From assembly GCA_016926235.1 (NCBI GenBank), contig JAFGOZ010000699.1, positions 152,332 to 216,331 on the forward strand: DNA of 64,000 nt. The letters are read 5' to 3'. Positions within the stretch are counted from its first letter, which is position 1. Every line of letters begins with the position of its first letter. This document shows, in pieces, positions 28,164-38,218 of this stretch. Origin of the DNA: Bacteroidales bacterium. Its GTDB lineage: Bacteria > Bacteroidota > Bacteroidia > Bacteroidales > UBA10428. Made by a program: the position numbers and the translations under genes. The notes below the pieces were generated by a model, which saw only the letters and a list, made by a program, of their open reading frames with translations, was not told the origin of the DNA and searched no databases.

Positions 28164-29744
28164 ATGCAAGATATTCACAGTTATTTAAAAACCATTGATT
28201 TTGTAATAGTTGGAATTTACTTATTGGTTCTGGTAACAATAGGTTATTGGGTAAGTTTTATAAAAAAAAGAAACACTGACGAAAACTTATTCTTGGCAGG
28301 TCACTCTTTAAAGTGGGGAAGCATTGGATTTACAATGTGGGGTACAAATGTAGGTCCGTCAATGTTACTTGCATCGGCCAGCATAGGTTACACAACGGGT
28401 GTAGTAGCAGGAAACTTTGGCTGGTATGCTTTTGTTTTTATCTTTCTTCTTGCAGTAGTTTTTGCTCCCCGATATCTTGGAGCAAAAGTCCTGACTTTAC
28501 CTGAATTTATGGGTAAACGGTTTGGTCAGTCAACAAGGAGCATTTTGGCCTGGTATAGTCTTATAACTATATTAATTTCATGGTTAGCCCTTACACTTTT
28601 TGCCGGGGGTATTCTTGTCGGTCAAATATTAAATCTTCCTTTATATGCTTCTGTAATAATATTGGTTTTAATTGCTGCTTTCTTTACTGTGGCAGGTGGA
28701 CTAAAAGCTGTGGCATACACCAACGTATTTCAAATGTTGTTACTAATTATTGTATCTTTAATTCTTACGATAGTTGGTGTATCCAAAGCAGGCGGTATAA
28801 TGGCCGTTTATGAAAACACCCCTTCTCACTACTGGAATCTTTTACTGCCAATGGATGATGCAAACTATCCTTGGCTGGCAATAGCACTGGGGTACCCTAT
28901 AATGGGTGTATGGTTTTGGTGTACCGATCAATCAATGGTACAATCAGTACTTGGAGCTAAAAGTCTTAGACAGGGACAAATGGGTGCAAACTTTACAGGA
29001 TGGTTAAAAATTTTGGATGTAGCCTTGTTTATCATTCCTGGTATTATTTGTTTTATTCTCTTCCCAAATCTTAAAGATCCTAATGAAGCATATATGACTA
29101 TGGTAACCCGACTATTCCCGGCTGGAATGACAGGCTTAGTAATGGCTGTTTTAATAGCAGCCCTGGTAAGCACTATCGATTCTGCACTTAATTCATTAAG
29201 CACAGTTTTCACCATGGATATTTATGTAAAAAAATATAAACCTGAAGCAAGTCAGAAAGAAATCATTAAAATAGGACGCATTGTAACAATTATAGGTGCC
29301 GGAACCGCTATATTCCTAACCTTGGCTATAGATTTAATAAAAGGACTAAATCTTTTTGACGTATTTCAAGCTGTTTTAGGCTTTATTGCTCCTCCTATGT
29401 CTGTAGTTTTTCTTTTTGGCGTATTGTGGAAAAAAACTACCCGAAAAGCTGCAAATATAATTCTTTCAGCAGGAAGTGCTTTTAGTCTTGGAACTGGTAT
29501 CATATACTTTATTACAAAGGAACAATGGGTATGGCCTCACTTTTTGCTTCTCTCATTCTTCATTTTTGTCTTCTTGTCTATTATTGCGTTAGTAATTACC
29601 CATCTTGATAAGGCAGGTCAAAGCAATGATGAAAACACCCTGGACTACGGAAAACTTCCTAAGACCGAAAAAAATGTATGGATAGCCTGGATTTTATTAA
29701 TATTAGTGATGATAAGTCTTTACATCTTATTTAATGGCCATTAA
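28164..29744 (+). CDS. Sodium:solute symporter (SSS family)
   Basis: The protein has 526 residues with about 13-14 membrane helices over the full length. The core helix region (SMLLASASIGYTTGVVAGNF, about 67-86) and AALVSTIDSALNSLSTVFTMDIY match the SSS family (SGLT/PutP type), which couples uptake to sodium. Substrate cannot be read from sequence; the neighbours (GH31, URO-D-like protein, esterase) suggest a sugar or uronic acid. The esterase gene follows after 10 bases. Confidence 0.88.
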   Translation: MQDIHSYLKTIDFVIVGIYLLVLVTIGYWVSFIKKRNTDENLFLAGHSLKWGSIGFTMWGTNVGPSMLLASASIGYTTGVVAGNFGWYAFVFIFLLAVVFAPRYLGAKVLTLPEFMGKRFGQSTRSILAWYSLITILISWLALTLFAGGILVGQILNLPLYASVIILVLIAAFFTVAGGLKAVAYTNVFQMLLLIIVSLILTIVGVSKAGGIMAVYENTPSHYWNLLLPMDDANYPWLAIALGYPIMGVWFWCTDQSMVQSVLGAKSLRQGQMGANFTGWLKILDVALFIIPGIICFILFPNLKDPNEAYMTMVTRLFPAGMTGLVMAVLIAALVSTIDSALNSLSTVFTMDIYVKKYKPEASQKEIIKIGRIVTIIGAGTAIFLTLAIDLIKGLNLFDVFQAVLGFIAPPMSVVFLFGVLWKKTTRKAANIILSAGSAFSLGTGIIYFITKEQWVWPHFLLLSFFIFVFLSIIALVITHLDKAGQSNDENTLDYGKLPKTEKNVWIAWILLILVMISLYILFNGH

Positions 29745-29754
29745 AATATAAATT

Positions 29755-30672
29755 ATGAAACGTCTGACAATCTTACTTTTCATCTACACCATTTGTTTTA
29801 CTCTAACAATTGCGCAGGATTTCATCCCTCTTTGGCCATCCGGACAAATGCCCAATTCAAAAGGAATGGCGCTGGAAGAAATTATTGTAAACAATCGTAT
29901 TACTCAGGTTGACAATCCGGGCATTCAATGCTTCTTCCCTGCCAATGAAGAAATTAATGGGTGTGCAGTTCTTATTTGCCCTTCAGGAGGATATGTAAAA
30001 CTTACATACGACCTGGGTGGGATTCAACTGGCTAAGTGGTTCAATACATTGGGTATTACTGCCTTTGTGCTTAAATACAGGTTACCCAATTCACCTGATT
30101 TGCAGCAAAGAGAAATAGCACCAATGCAGGATGCACAGCGTGCCATGCGCATAATAAGGGCCCATGCTTCTGAATGGAAGCTGGATACTGGAAGAATAGG
30201 CATTATGGGAGCATCTGCCGGAGGGCACCTGGCATCAACCCTTGGCACCCATTTTAATGATGTGTCCGCTTTGAAGGACACCCTGGACAAATATTCATTC
30301 GATCCAAATTTGATGATCCTTATATCACCTGTTATTTCAATGGGAGAATATACCCATAAAGGAAGCAGGGATAACCTTTTGGGCGAGAATGCTTCTGAAC
30401 AACTTTTAAAGGCCTATTCCAACGAATTGCACGTTTCTTCAAAAACCCCACCTGCATTCATTGTTCACGCATCCAATGATAATGCAGTAAATCCCATGAA
30501 TAGTGTGCTGTTTTATGAAGCCTTGTTAAAAAACAACGTTTCAGCCAGCTTGCATACTTTCCCGCAAGGTAAACATGCGATTGGGGTAGCAAAAAACCTG
30601 GGATCGACAAAACTATGGATGGAACTTTGCAGGGAGTGGATGATTGAGATGGATTTGATAAACAATCAATAA
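29755..30672 (+). CDS. Exported alpha/beta-hydrolase esterase (acetyl-xylan-esterase-like)
   Basis: The protein has 305 residues and a signal peptide (about 1-20, ending TIAQ). The alpha/beta hydrolase core has the oxyanion region CPSGGYVKL, the nucleophile elbow GASAGGHLA (about 149-157), an Asp-containing HASNDNAVNPMN and the catalytic histidine in FPQGKHAIG. Family members remove acetyl or feruloyl groups from polysaccharides. It is probably co-transcribed with the symporter and closes with a clear terminator. Confidence 0.82.
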   Translation: MKRLTILLFIYTICFTLTIAQDFIPLWPSGQMPNSKGMALEEIIVNNRITQVDNPGIQCFFPANEEINGCAVLICPSGGYVKLTYDLGGIQLAKWFNTLGITAFVLKYRLPNSPDLQQREIAPMQDAQRAMRIIRAHASEWKLDTGRIGIMGASAGGHLASTLGTHFNDVSALKDTLDKYSFDPNLMILISPVISMGEYTHKGSRDNLLGENASEQLLKAYSNELHVSSKTPPAFIVHASNDNAVNPMNSVLFYEALLKNNVSASLHTFPQGKHAIGVAKNLGSTKLWMELCREWMIEMDLINNQ

Positions 30673-30682
30673 ATGAAATACC

Positions 30683-30707
30683 TGACCTCAGGGAGGTCAT
30701 TTTTTTA
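30683..30707 (+). terminator. Intrinsic terminator after the esterase gene
   Basis: TGACCTC (30683-30689) pairs with GAGGTCA (30693-30699), followed by a run of seven T. Confidence 0.85.
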
Positions 30708-30733
30708 TAGTATATAAAGCAACAAGTTAAATT

Positions 30734-30801
30734 CGACCCCGGCCGGGGTCGCATTCGTTCCTGAACCTGATTTTCTATAAACATGCAATCCCTCCGGGAT
30801 T
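30734..30801. repeat. Two GC-rich hairpins between convergent genes
   Basis: CGACCCCGG/CCGGGGTCG is a perfect 18-base palindrome at 30734-30751. AATCCC-TCC-GGGATT is at 30787-30801. They may be REP-like or part of the GH2 terminator. Confidence 0.6.
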
Positions 30802-30811
30802 AAAAACTTTA

Positions 30812-33800
30812 TTACTGAACATCCATCCTGTCAATTCCCAACCCGGCTTTATATCCGGTTGTCATACGGACTTTATATTTTCCGGCATTTATACTTGTGC
30901 CTGTTGTTGTTGTTAAAGTTCTCCAGCTTTCTTTTCTGGGATCAAATTCAATGATATCATTCTTTACTACTATCCCATAGGAATCTATAATTTTGATACG
31001 CATGGGAATAGACTCCTCACTATTATTAAGGTATTGAAACCTTAGAGTATAAACATCTCCCAGACCAACAGAGAACTCCCATTCGATGGTGTCTCCTTCT
31101 GCACGTGAGAACTCAATATACTCTCTGTTATTGAACTCAAGTTTTTTAAGTCCTGCCCCCTTTAAAATTGCCTCTTCTGCCTGGTAGCGCTTTGTTGGAC
31201 GTTGATCAGATGCCTGTCCCAGGCTGTTGACCGGACAAATCACCACCGTGTACATATTTATACTCCCTTCAGATATCTCTCCGTTTGTACCCAGTTTGAT
31301 TATGTCATCTTTCATTCCTCTTTTAGCATAGACACGATAATGTTCTTCTTTATCATTACCTAATTTTGTCTTCTGCTCAATATAACTCGATAGCCATTGT
31401 GGGAGGGTGTCAATTCGTCTATCAATAGCAATAAAAATGTCAGCATCTGCATTCAGGGTGAAACTGGCCAAATCATTGCTGTCAATAATAATTTTGTTTT
31501 CAGTCATTATCCAAGTTGCTCCAAAAAAATTGGAAGGCAGCCGACTAAATGTTACTTCCTCATTCTTATATTGTCTGTCACCCAGATCCATCCATGCATT
31601 TATCTTCCAATCTCCTGCAATATTTGCCACCCTGAGATTCTTAATCAGGTTTTGGTCTGATTTTCCGGGTTTGATATTCTTATTTTTTGTAGCAATTGCA
31701 ATAGCCGATATTAGTGCTTGTCCTGAGGTAACCTTTGGAAAAGAGATAACAAGCTCACCTCCTGTTATTTTCACCGGTATTGCTTTTTTCAACACCCTGT
31801 CATGACCGGCTTCTTTCCAGATGTCAAGATTTTTAATTTCAACTTCTCCATTGATGGCCACATCAAACATGCGCCAGCCTTCGCAATCCATTCCCCCTCC
31901 GGTACCATACCAGGGTTCTACAAAATATAGTTCAACAATATAATCACCATCAGGCAAAGGAAATTCATATCGCAGTTTTTCCCTTCCAAAACGGAATGTC
32001 TGCAACAGTTTCCAGTCGTCACAATCCCTTATGGGATCAAACGTGCGACGCTGGCTGGCATAGAAGTTAGGTAACCCCTTAAACTCATCAGTCCAGGAGA
32101 GACTTCCCCAGGAAGTATCGCTTTCTTTATGCTGATCTGCCATCCATGTGTTACCCATTACATCTGTATACTCCGGCCCTCCGCAATTCACCCTGTAGAT
32201 ATAATTATATTTGTCCTCAGGAAAAATCATGTTTGTACCATTTTCAAAAGGATTACTTCCTCCAGGCGGTACAGGAAGATGATGTAGACAAACATAATCA
32301 GCAGCAACAGGTAAATGATCTATATACCCTACTGCATATAACAAATTACTATTAATTTCCACACTATCCCATTGAAAATGATTGCCTTTTCCCGGGTTTT
32401 CTTTTACCCCAAGTGACCGGATCCCTTTGTCATTGAATAGTTCTACCTCATCACAGTTGGAATATACTACTATGCTGTCTTTTATTCCCGGCTCAGTCCA
32501 TCGATTTGGCCAGGTATGTGAAACAATATAGACCATGGGCTCCGTTTCTTTCGGTGCGTAATTTGCACGGTACATATAAAATACATCAGCTGGTTCTCCC
32601 CAGGGTGTGAAAAGCCCTTTGTAATTTACCGGTCCTATCCTGTCCAACTCACGATATCCCTCACCATTCTGAGTCCTTCCGGGGTTATCATGCGAATTGA
32701 ATATCCATTGAAACTGTCCGCAACAACTATCTTTAGCTTTCTCCGCTAATCGCACCTTTGTTTCCATCAACTGGCACATTCGGTCTTCACTATACGCCCC
32801 ATCTTTCTGAAAAGGACCCTCGGTATGAAGATCAAGGCTACGCCATGCGCCATATTCACCGTTCAATAATTCCCGGCTTATATCTTTATCATAATTATAC
32901 AAATCACCGGCATAGGTGCCCGACCAGTTTTGTACCACGTTCCAGTCCGTGCCGGTGCCCCCGTTGCATGTTGTCACCAGGCGTTGCGAAGGACTGGTAG
33001 GGTCCATTTCGCGGATAACCTGAACACACTCTTGAGCAAAATCCGTGGGCAAAGTACTTTCATTTTCCAGTCCCCACAGGATTACAGAGGGGCAATTTCT
33101 TCTTTCCTTAATCCAGTCTCTTAGTAGTTGCTTAAAATTCTCCCTGAATGCCGGGGTATCGAACCATATATGCGCCGCCATCTGTGGCCAGAAGAGTATC
33201 CCCAGGCTATCCCAGTTTTCCTGGTACCGCAAATTATGCGGTTGATGGCCATCCCTGAATGCATTGAATCCTGCTGCTTTCACCTGCATCACCCGTGTTC
33301 TTATCTGCCCGGCAGTAAATGCATGGCTTTGCCCCATATTGTGTTCATATTCTGCCGTACCGTTTATAAATACCGGCTCCCCATTCAGAAAAAACCGGTT
33401 ATCCCCGTCTTTCCTGTATATTGGCCAGCTTATACAGCGAATACCGTATTTTGTTGAAAGTCTGTCCAATACCTTCCCATTTGCCGATATCTCAGTTTCC
33501 ATGGTATACAGGTATGGATCATCCAATGACCATAGGTGAGGTTTGTCAATTAAAAAAGAAACATTGTCCATTACAAAAGATTCACCGGAAAGAACTGATA
33601 ATTCCTTTGAGATTTCGCAGATCACGCTATCCTCCTTGTTTTTAAGCCGGCATGTTACTTTTACATTCCTTATAATATAATCATCATTCACTATTTCTAC
33701 TGTACTATAAAGTGTAGCCTGTTTTTCTGTTATTGATGTGTCATTCCAAATGTGTATACCAAAAGGTGCAACACGAATATCATTTGTAATGATAAGACTT

Positions 33801-34387
33801 ACCGGGCGAAAAATTCCCATCGGCTGAGAGCCTTCGGAAAACCCCCATTCATCAGAACACCCCCCGCATACCCATGGCAGATCACGAATATTAGCAGGAT
33901 GATCGGAACGCACAGCCAGCAGGTTTTTACCTCCCTCCGGTTTAATTGCATCTGTAATATCTAATGTAAACGTCGTACGGCCTCCTGCATGGCAGCCTAC
34001 CTTCTTCCCATTGACCCAAACAGTTGCATAGGAGCCAACACCTTCAAAAAACAGGAAATATCGCTTGCCCCTTTCTTTTGGATCTGTTGTAAATTCTTTT
34101 CTATACCAGGCATAGCCATGCCTGTTGCCATGAAGCTTCCGTCTGTAGCCTTCATATTTATCCCAATTGTGAGGTATGTCGACAGTTTCCCATTTTTTTG
34201 TTTTATAACCCGGAGCCTCAAACCCACCATATGCATTAATATTGTTATCATCGGCAATAGTTTGCCAGTTGTCATTTAATTCAATTGTTTTACGGATAAT
34301 ATCCTGGGAATTAATATTGCCGGAACATATTGAAAAAAATAGTAAGCAAAAAATAAATGCTCTGTTTATATGATTTTTGTATAGCAC
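30812..34387 (-). CDS. Exported GH2 glycoside hydrolase with malectin-like and C-terminal binding domains
   Basis: The protein has 1191 residues with a signal peptide (about 1-27). The GH2 part has a jelly-roll domain (about 30-215), an Ig-like domain (about 215-330) and a TIM barrel (about 330-610) with acid/base E443 in WGLENES and nucleophile E511 in NGEYGAW. A malectin-like domain (about 730-890; YIYRVNCGGPEYTDVMGNTW, FVEPWYG) and a further beta-sandwich carbohydrate-binding module (about 1060-1191) follow. GH2 covers beta-galactosidases, beta-glucuronidases and beta-mannosidases; the exact one is not decidable. The extra domains should hold the enzyme on its glycan. It ends the minus-strand polysaccharide group. 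Confidence 0.9.
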   Translation of the reverse strand: MLYKNHINRAFIFCLLFFSICSGNINSQDIIRKTIELNDNWQTIADDNNINAYGGFEAPGYKTKKWETVDIPHNWDKYEGYRRKLHGNRHGYAWYRKEFTTDPKERGKRYFLFFEGVGSYATVWVNGKKVGCHAGGRTTFTLDITDAIKPEGGKNLLAVRSDHPANIRDLPWVCGGCSDEWGFSEGSQPMGIFRPVSLIITNDIRVAPFGIHIWNDTSITEKQATLYSTVEIVNDDYIIRNVKVTCRLKNKEDSVICEISKELSVLSGESFVMDNVSFLIDKPHLWSLDDPYLYTMETEISANGKVLDRLSTKYGIRCISWPIYRKDGDNRFFLNGEPVFINGTAEYEHNMGQSHAFTAGQIRTRVMQVKAAGFNAFRDGHQPHNLRYQENWDSLGILFWPQMAAHIWFDTPAFRENFKQLLRDWIKERRNCPSVILWGLENESTLPTDFAQECVQVIREMDPTSPSQRLVTTCNGGTGTDWNVVQNWSGTYAGDLYNYDKDISRELLNGEYGAWRSLDLHTEGPFQKDGAYSEDRMCQLMETKVRLAEKAKDSCCGQFQWIFNSHDNPGRTQNGEGYRELDRIGPVNYKGLFTPWGEPADVFYMYRANYAPKETEPMVYIVSHTWPNRWTEPGIKDSIVVYSNCDEVELFNDKGIRSLGVKENPGKGNHFQWDSVEINSNLLYAVGYIDHLPVAADYVCLHHLPVPPGGSNPFENGTNMIFPEDKYNYIYRVNCGGPEYTDVMGNTWMADQHKESDTSWGSLSWTDEFKGLPNFYASQRRTFDPIRDCDDWKLLQTFRFGREKLRYEFPLPDGDYIVELYFVEPWYGTGGGMDCEGWRMFDVAINGEVEIKNLDIWKEAGHDRVLKKAIPVKITGGELVISFPKVTSGQALISAIAIATKNKNIKPGKSDQNLIKNLRVANIAGDWKINAWMDLGDRQYKNEEVTFSRLPSNFFGATWIMTENKIIIDSNDLASFTLNADADIFIAIDRRIDTLPQWLSSYIEQKTKLGNDKEEHYRVYAKRGMKDDIIKLGTNGEISEGSINMYTVVICPVNSLGQASDQRPTKRYQAEEAILKGAGLKKLEFNNREYIEFSRAEGDTIEWEFSVGLGDVYTLRFQYLNNSEESIPMRIKIIDSYGIVVKNDIIEFDPRKESWRTLTTTTGTSINAGKYKVRMTTGYKAGLGIDRMDVQ

Positions 34388-34601
34388 TATGTTAATCTAT
34401 TTAATTGTTGTTTTTGGTGCAATTTAGTGTTTTCGCACCTTGGTGGCAAAAAAAAATGTCAATACACATTAAAATTCTATAAACATTTATTAGTAGTTTC
34501 AAAATATCGCCCGTTCAAAGGTCTAGAATATTATGCGCCATGAAAGGTTGCTACCTCGAATAATATATGGTAGTTGGCACATTTTAAAACGCTTTCTTAA
34601 A

Positions 34602-34646
34602 CCCGGGGCATTGCCCCGGGCTATTGATATTACGCCCCTTCAGGGC
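34602..34646. repeat. GC-rich hairpins in the GH2/CE8 gap
   Basis: CCCGGGGCA and its complement (34602-34620) form a very strong hairpin; GCCC/GGGC (34634-34646) forms a weaker one. They sit in the 282-base gap between CE8 and GH2, which has no ORF. Confidence 0.6.
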
Positions 34647-34669
34647 TCTTTAAAGTAATTATTAATCGA

Positions 34670-35683
34670 TTATTTATTTATAAATTCCAGGTCTCTGGTG
34701 TACCAATTTGTTATTTCATCAGTCGCTTCTTTCTGACCTGAGAAAATATTCTCTATGGTATAGATTTTTGCCTCTTCCGGAGTTAGCTGATGCGACCAGG
34801 GCACGCGACCTGAAATATCTGCACCCGGACCGGTACTTTTATATTCAGCATAGTATGCAGTTTTTTCCCTCTCCGGGCTTCGCCAGTTGTGCCAGCCTTC
34901 AGGACGCATATGAACTCCTAATTCGCAATTAATAAATACCGTTTTTGCATAGGGACGCCATGGCCTTCCCAGATATACCTGATGAATAGTAGTATCTGCA
35001 ATTAATTTGCATTCAATAAAAACATACCCAAACATGGCGTATTCCGGAGTTGAAGCGGCCGTAATATAAGAATCCCGCTTGCTACGGATAGTACATTTCT
35101 CAAACAACGCTGTGGCTGCACCAAAAATAAAATCGGTGGTTCCCTCGATATAGCAATCTTTATAATACTGGCGTGAACCTTCCCCTGCGGCAAACATAGT
35201 ATCCTGGTTACCGAGAAATTTGCAGTTTCGGAAAATGCACCTGTCGCCTTCCACATGTAAAGCCACGGCCTGTCCTACCTCCCCTGCCGTATTCTCAAAC
35301 GTAATGTTCTCCGCATAAAAGCCATCTCCCATTACCAGTACTGTATATGAAGTAAATGTGCTTATTTTTACTTCATTCAGCATTTTCCCGGAATAGTCAT
35401 CCCAGGTAATGATGGTACTATCTACACTTTCACCGATCAATGAAATGCGGGTTTTCCATGTAGGAACTACTACTTTTTCTTTGTAAACACCATTTTTCAC
35501 ATAAATATATCCACGCTCAAAGCCATAATCCCTAATAGAATTTACTGCCTCCTGGATGGTGGTGTAGTCGCAACTTCCATCCTTCGCAACGGTCACTCTG
35601 TAGATATCTTCGGCAAAAATTGAAGAAATTGTAAATTGTGTTATCAAAAATGTAAAAAAAATAATAATCTTAAAAGTTCGCAT
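34670..35683 (-). CDS. Pectinesterase (CE8)
   Basis: The protein has 337 residues and a signal peptide (about 1-24). The CE8 right-handed beta-helix is recognised by the active-site segments GNQDTMFA (D161), TDFIFGAATALFE (D184) and YLGRPWRPYAKTVF, with Q159 as oxyanion helper. It removes methyl esters from galacturonan, releasing methanol and free acids in the periplasm or at the surface. A -7 box (TAGTTTTG, reverse strand 35748-35741) lies upstream. It is strong evidence that the target glycan carries methyl-esterified uronic acids. Confidence 0.95.
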   Translation of the reverse strand: MRTFKIIIFFTFLITQFTISSIFAEDIYRVTVAKDGSCDYTTIQEAVNSIRDYGFERGYIYVKNGVYKEKVVVPTWKTRISLIGESVDSTIITWDDYSGKMLNEVKISTFTSYTVLVMGDGFYAENITFENTAGEVGQAVALHVEGDRCIFRNCKFLGNQDTMFAAGEGSRQYYKDCYIEGTTDFIFGAATALFEKCTIRSKRDSYITAASTPEYAMFGYVFIECKLIADTTIHQVYLGRPWRPYAKTVFINCELGVHMRPEGWHNWRSPEREKTAYYAEYKSTGPGADISGRVPWSHQLTPEEAKIYTIENIFSGQKEATDEITNWYTRDLEFINK

Positions 35684-35740
35684 GCTATATTGGTTTTATG
35701 GTTAACTTAAATTAAGTTATTGTTTGGTAGTTATAGAAAG

Positions 35741-35748
35741 CAAAACTA
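35741..35748 (-). promoter_or_regulatory. -7 promoter box TAGTTTTG for the CE8 gene
   Basis: The reverse strand reads TAGTTTTG, matching TAnnTTTG, 58 bases before the CE8 ATG. It overlaps the stop of the upstream GH95 gene, so CE8 and GH2 may have their own promoter. Confidence 0.4.
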
Positions 35749-38196
35749 TTCATCTAATACCAAGTCATACCTACCACCCTTTACCGTAGCAATATCATAA
35801 AGGATTGTTGCTTTCGATTTCAAAGTCTTTGGCTTCGCTTTTGGAGATATTATCGGATTTTTCACCTCATTGAACTGATACAATGGATTAATGTTTTCAC
35901 CTTCTGCAATTATAACCAATTTCCCATCAGCAAAAATTAATGGATCAACTGTTCGTATCCTGCAATTACCATCCATATCTGAATAGACAGTTAATGTTTT
36001 CACCCTGCCATTTTCCCAGGAAATATCAATTTCAAAACCACCGCGGGCTTTTAACCCTTTTACTTCCCCTTTTTGCCAGCTTTCAGGTAAGGCAGGTAAG
36101 ATATAAATAAAACCATCATGACTTTGTATCAGCATTTCAGCTATACCCGAAGTACATCCAAAATTGCCATCGATCTGGAAAGGTGGATGGGCATCCAGCA
36201 GGTTCATGTAGGTTCCTCCTCTCGGTCTTTGTCCCGGAATAACTGCAGGTGAAATCTGATCTTTAATAAGCTTCAGCGCATGGTCACCATCCAGCAACCG
36301 GGCCCACAGATTTACTTTCCATCCCATACTCCAACCGGTTGATTCATCACCACGATAGATCAATGAAGTTCTGGCAGCATCAAATAATTCAGGAGTACGA
36401 TAGGGAGAGATCTGATTACCTGGGTATAGCCCATATAAATGAGATACATGCCTGTGATGATCTTCGGGGTTGTCCCAGTCATAGAGCCACTCCTGCAACT
36501 GGCTGTATTTCCCGATTTGCATTGGTGCCAAACGCTCAAGCTTTTGACGTAGGGTATCTGCGAATGCTTTGTCAACCTCCAGTATTTCAGATGACCGGAT
36601 TACATTATGAAATAAGTCAAAGAGTAACTGGTTATCCATAGTGGTACCGGCACTTGCTGTTGCCAAATTCAGATATTCGTTTTCGGGAGAATTGGAAGGG
36701 CATATAACCAGGTATTTTGTGGTGGGTTCTTCAACAAGATCATCCACATAAAACTCTGCAGCAGATTTCATAATGGGATAAACATCTTTGAGAAACGCTA
36801 TATCACCAGTAAACAAATAATGCTGCCATAAATGTTGTGTAAGCCAAGAACTTCCCGACTGCCAAAGTCCATAATAGGCTTTGTCATAAATTCCCGCAGA
36901 ACGCCAGATATCTGTATTGTGATGAACCACCCAACCCCGCGTACCATATAATTTTTGGGCACTTTCCTGACCGGTCACAGATAAATCTTTAATCATGCTG
37001 AAAAGCGGTTCATTTAATTCTGTAAGGTTCGTTACTTCCGAAGGCCAGTAGTTCATTTCACAATTAATGTTTACCGTATATTTACTTTCCCAGGGTGGTG
37101 ATATAAGGGGGTTCCATATCCCCTGCAAATTGGCTGGTTGTCCGCCTGGTTGCGAACTGCTTATCAATAAATACCTGCCATACTGAAAATACAATGTCAC
37201 AAATTGCGGATCATTTCCTGCTTTAAATTCTTCCAATCGCACATCCGTAGGTTTTTTAACCGACTCTGTATTCCCCAGATCAAGGAACACCCGGTTAAAA
37301 TAAGATTGATAGATTTGGGTGTGCTTATCTTTTGCCTGATCATAATCGTTCTGCAATGCCTGTTTCAAATAATTTTCCGCCCTTTCTGCCTGATCCGCAC
37401 TTATATCCTTATAATTAACAAAGTTCGTCCCAATTGAGATGTAAAGTATAGCCTCATCCACATTTTTCAGAACAAGGCTTGTGTCTACTGTTTCCACACT
37501 TCCGTTTTGAATAACAGGTTTAACTATTGCCTGAAACTTTACTTTTCCTTCAATTCCCTCATGGTTTATTGATATTCCGTTAGCATAGATTTTCCCGTCT
37601 TCACAAGCTCTTCCATACGTATTAGGACTATTCATGGAAATAGCACAATTGATCATACCGGGTTTATCTGCGCTTAAACGAACAATGATTACCTGATCTG
37701 CAAATGATGAAAATATTTCCCGCTTATAAGTTACGCCATCATGTTTATAGGAGACCGAGCTTATCGCATGTACAATATCCAGTTCACGATAGTAGTCTGA
37801 AAACTTCTCATGACCTGGAAAATGGATCATTAAATCACCAACAGGCTGGTAGGGCATTCCATTTACAGGGTTTACAATGGAATCATCGGCAAGCTTTTGT
37901 GCTTCAGCATACTTGCCTTCGAAAATAAGCTTACGAACTTTTACCAGATAGTCTTTTGAGGCTTCCACCACATTGTTGTAAGGACTTCCTGCCCAGAATG
38001 TTTCTTCATTGAGCTGAAGCAATTCCATCTCTGGAGTACCAAAAACCATTGCCCCTAAACGGCCATTACCAATTGGAAGGGCCTCATTCCAGTTTTCTGC
38101 AGGACGGGTATACCAAAGCTTAAGATCTGAATCATTTTGACTGAATGAACATTGGGTTAAAAATAATAGTAATATAAATGGCACAAATTTTCTCAT
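35746..38196 (-). CDS. GH95 glycoside hydrolase (alpha-L-fucosidase/alpha-L-galactosidase family)
   Basis: The protein has 816 residues with a signal peptide (about 1-19). The N-terminal beta-sandwich shows WNEALPIGNGRLGAMVFG (about 37-54) followed by LLQLNEETFWAGSP, hallmark of GH95. The (alpha/alpha)6 barrel carries CEMNYWPSEVTNL and HHRHVSHLYGLYPGNQI. Members cleave terminal alpha-1,2-L-fucose or, in pectin side chains, alpha-L-galactose by inversion. It lies 22 bases downstream of the MFS gene. With CE8 and an ExuT-like carrier, a pectic substrate is plausible. Confidence 0.92.
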   Translation of the reverse strand: MRKFVPFILLLFLTQCSFSQNDSDLKLWYTRPAENWNEALPIGNGRLGAMVFGTPEMELLQLNEETFWAGSPYNNVVEASKDYLVKVRKLIFEGKYAEAQKLADDSIVNPVNGMPYQPVGDLMIHFPGHEKFSDYYRELDIVHAISSVSYKHDGVTYKREIFSSFADQVIIVRLSADKPGMINCAISMNSPNTYGRACEDGKIYANGISINHEGIEGKVKFQAIVKPVIQNGSVETVDTSLVLKNVDEAILYISIGTNFVNYKDISADQAERAENYLKQALQNDYDQAKDKHTQIYQSYFNRVFLDLGNTESVKKPTDVRLEEFKAGNDPQFVTLYFQYGRYLLISSSQPGGQPANLQGIWNPLISPPWESKYTVNINCEMNYWPSEVTNLTELNEPLFSMIKDLSVTGQESAQKLYGTRGWVVHHNTDIWRSAGIYDKAYYGLWQSGSSWLTQHLWQHYLFTGDIAFLKDVYPIMKSAAEFYVDDLVEEPTTKYLVICPSNSPENEYLNLATASAGTTMDNQLLFDLFHNVIRSSEILEVDKAFADTLRQKLERLAPMQIGKYSQLQEWLYDWDNPEDHHRHVSHLYGLYPGNQISPYRTPELFDAARTSLIYRGDESTGWSMGWKVNLWARLLDGDHALKLIKDQISPAVIPGQRPRGGTYMNLLDAHPPFQIDGNFGCTSGIAEMLIQSHDGFIYILPALPESWQKGEVKGLKARGGFEIDISWENGRVKTLTVYSDMDGNCRIRTVDPLIFADGKLVIIAEGENINPLYQFNEVKNPIISPKAKPKTLKSKATILYDIATVKGGRYDLVLDE

Positions 38197-38218
38197 AATT
38201 ATGTATTTTCTATAAAAC

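Noticed and set aside
31397..34279. Plus-strand reading frames opposite the GH2 gene
   Set aside because: The GH2 frame is continuous with both catalytic glutamates; the opposite frames have no recognisable domain.
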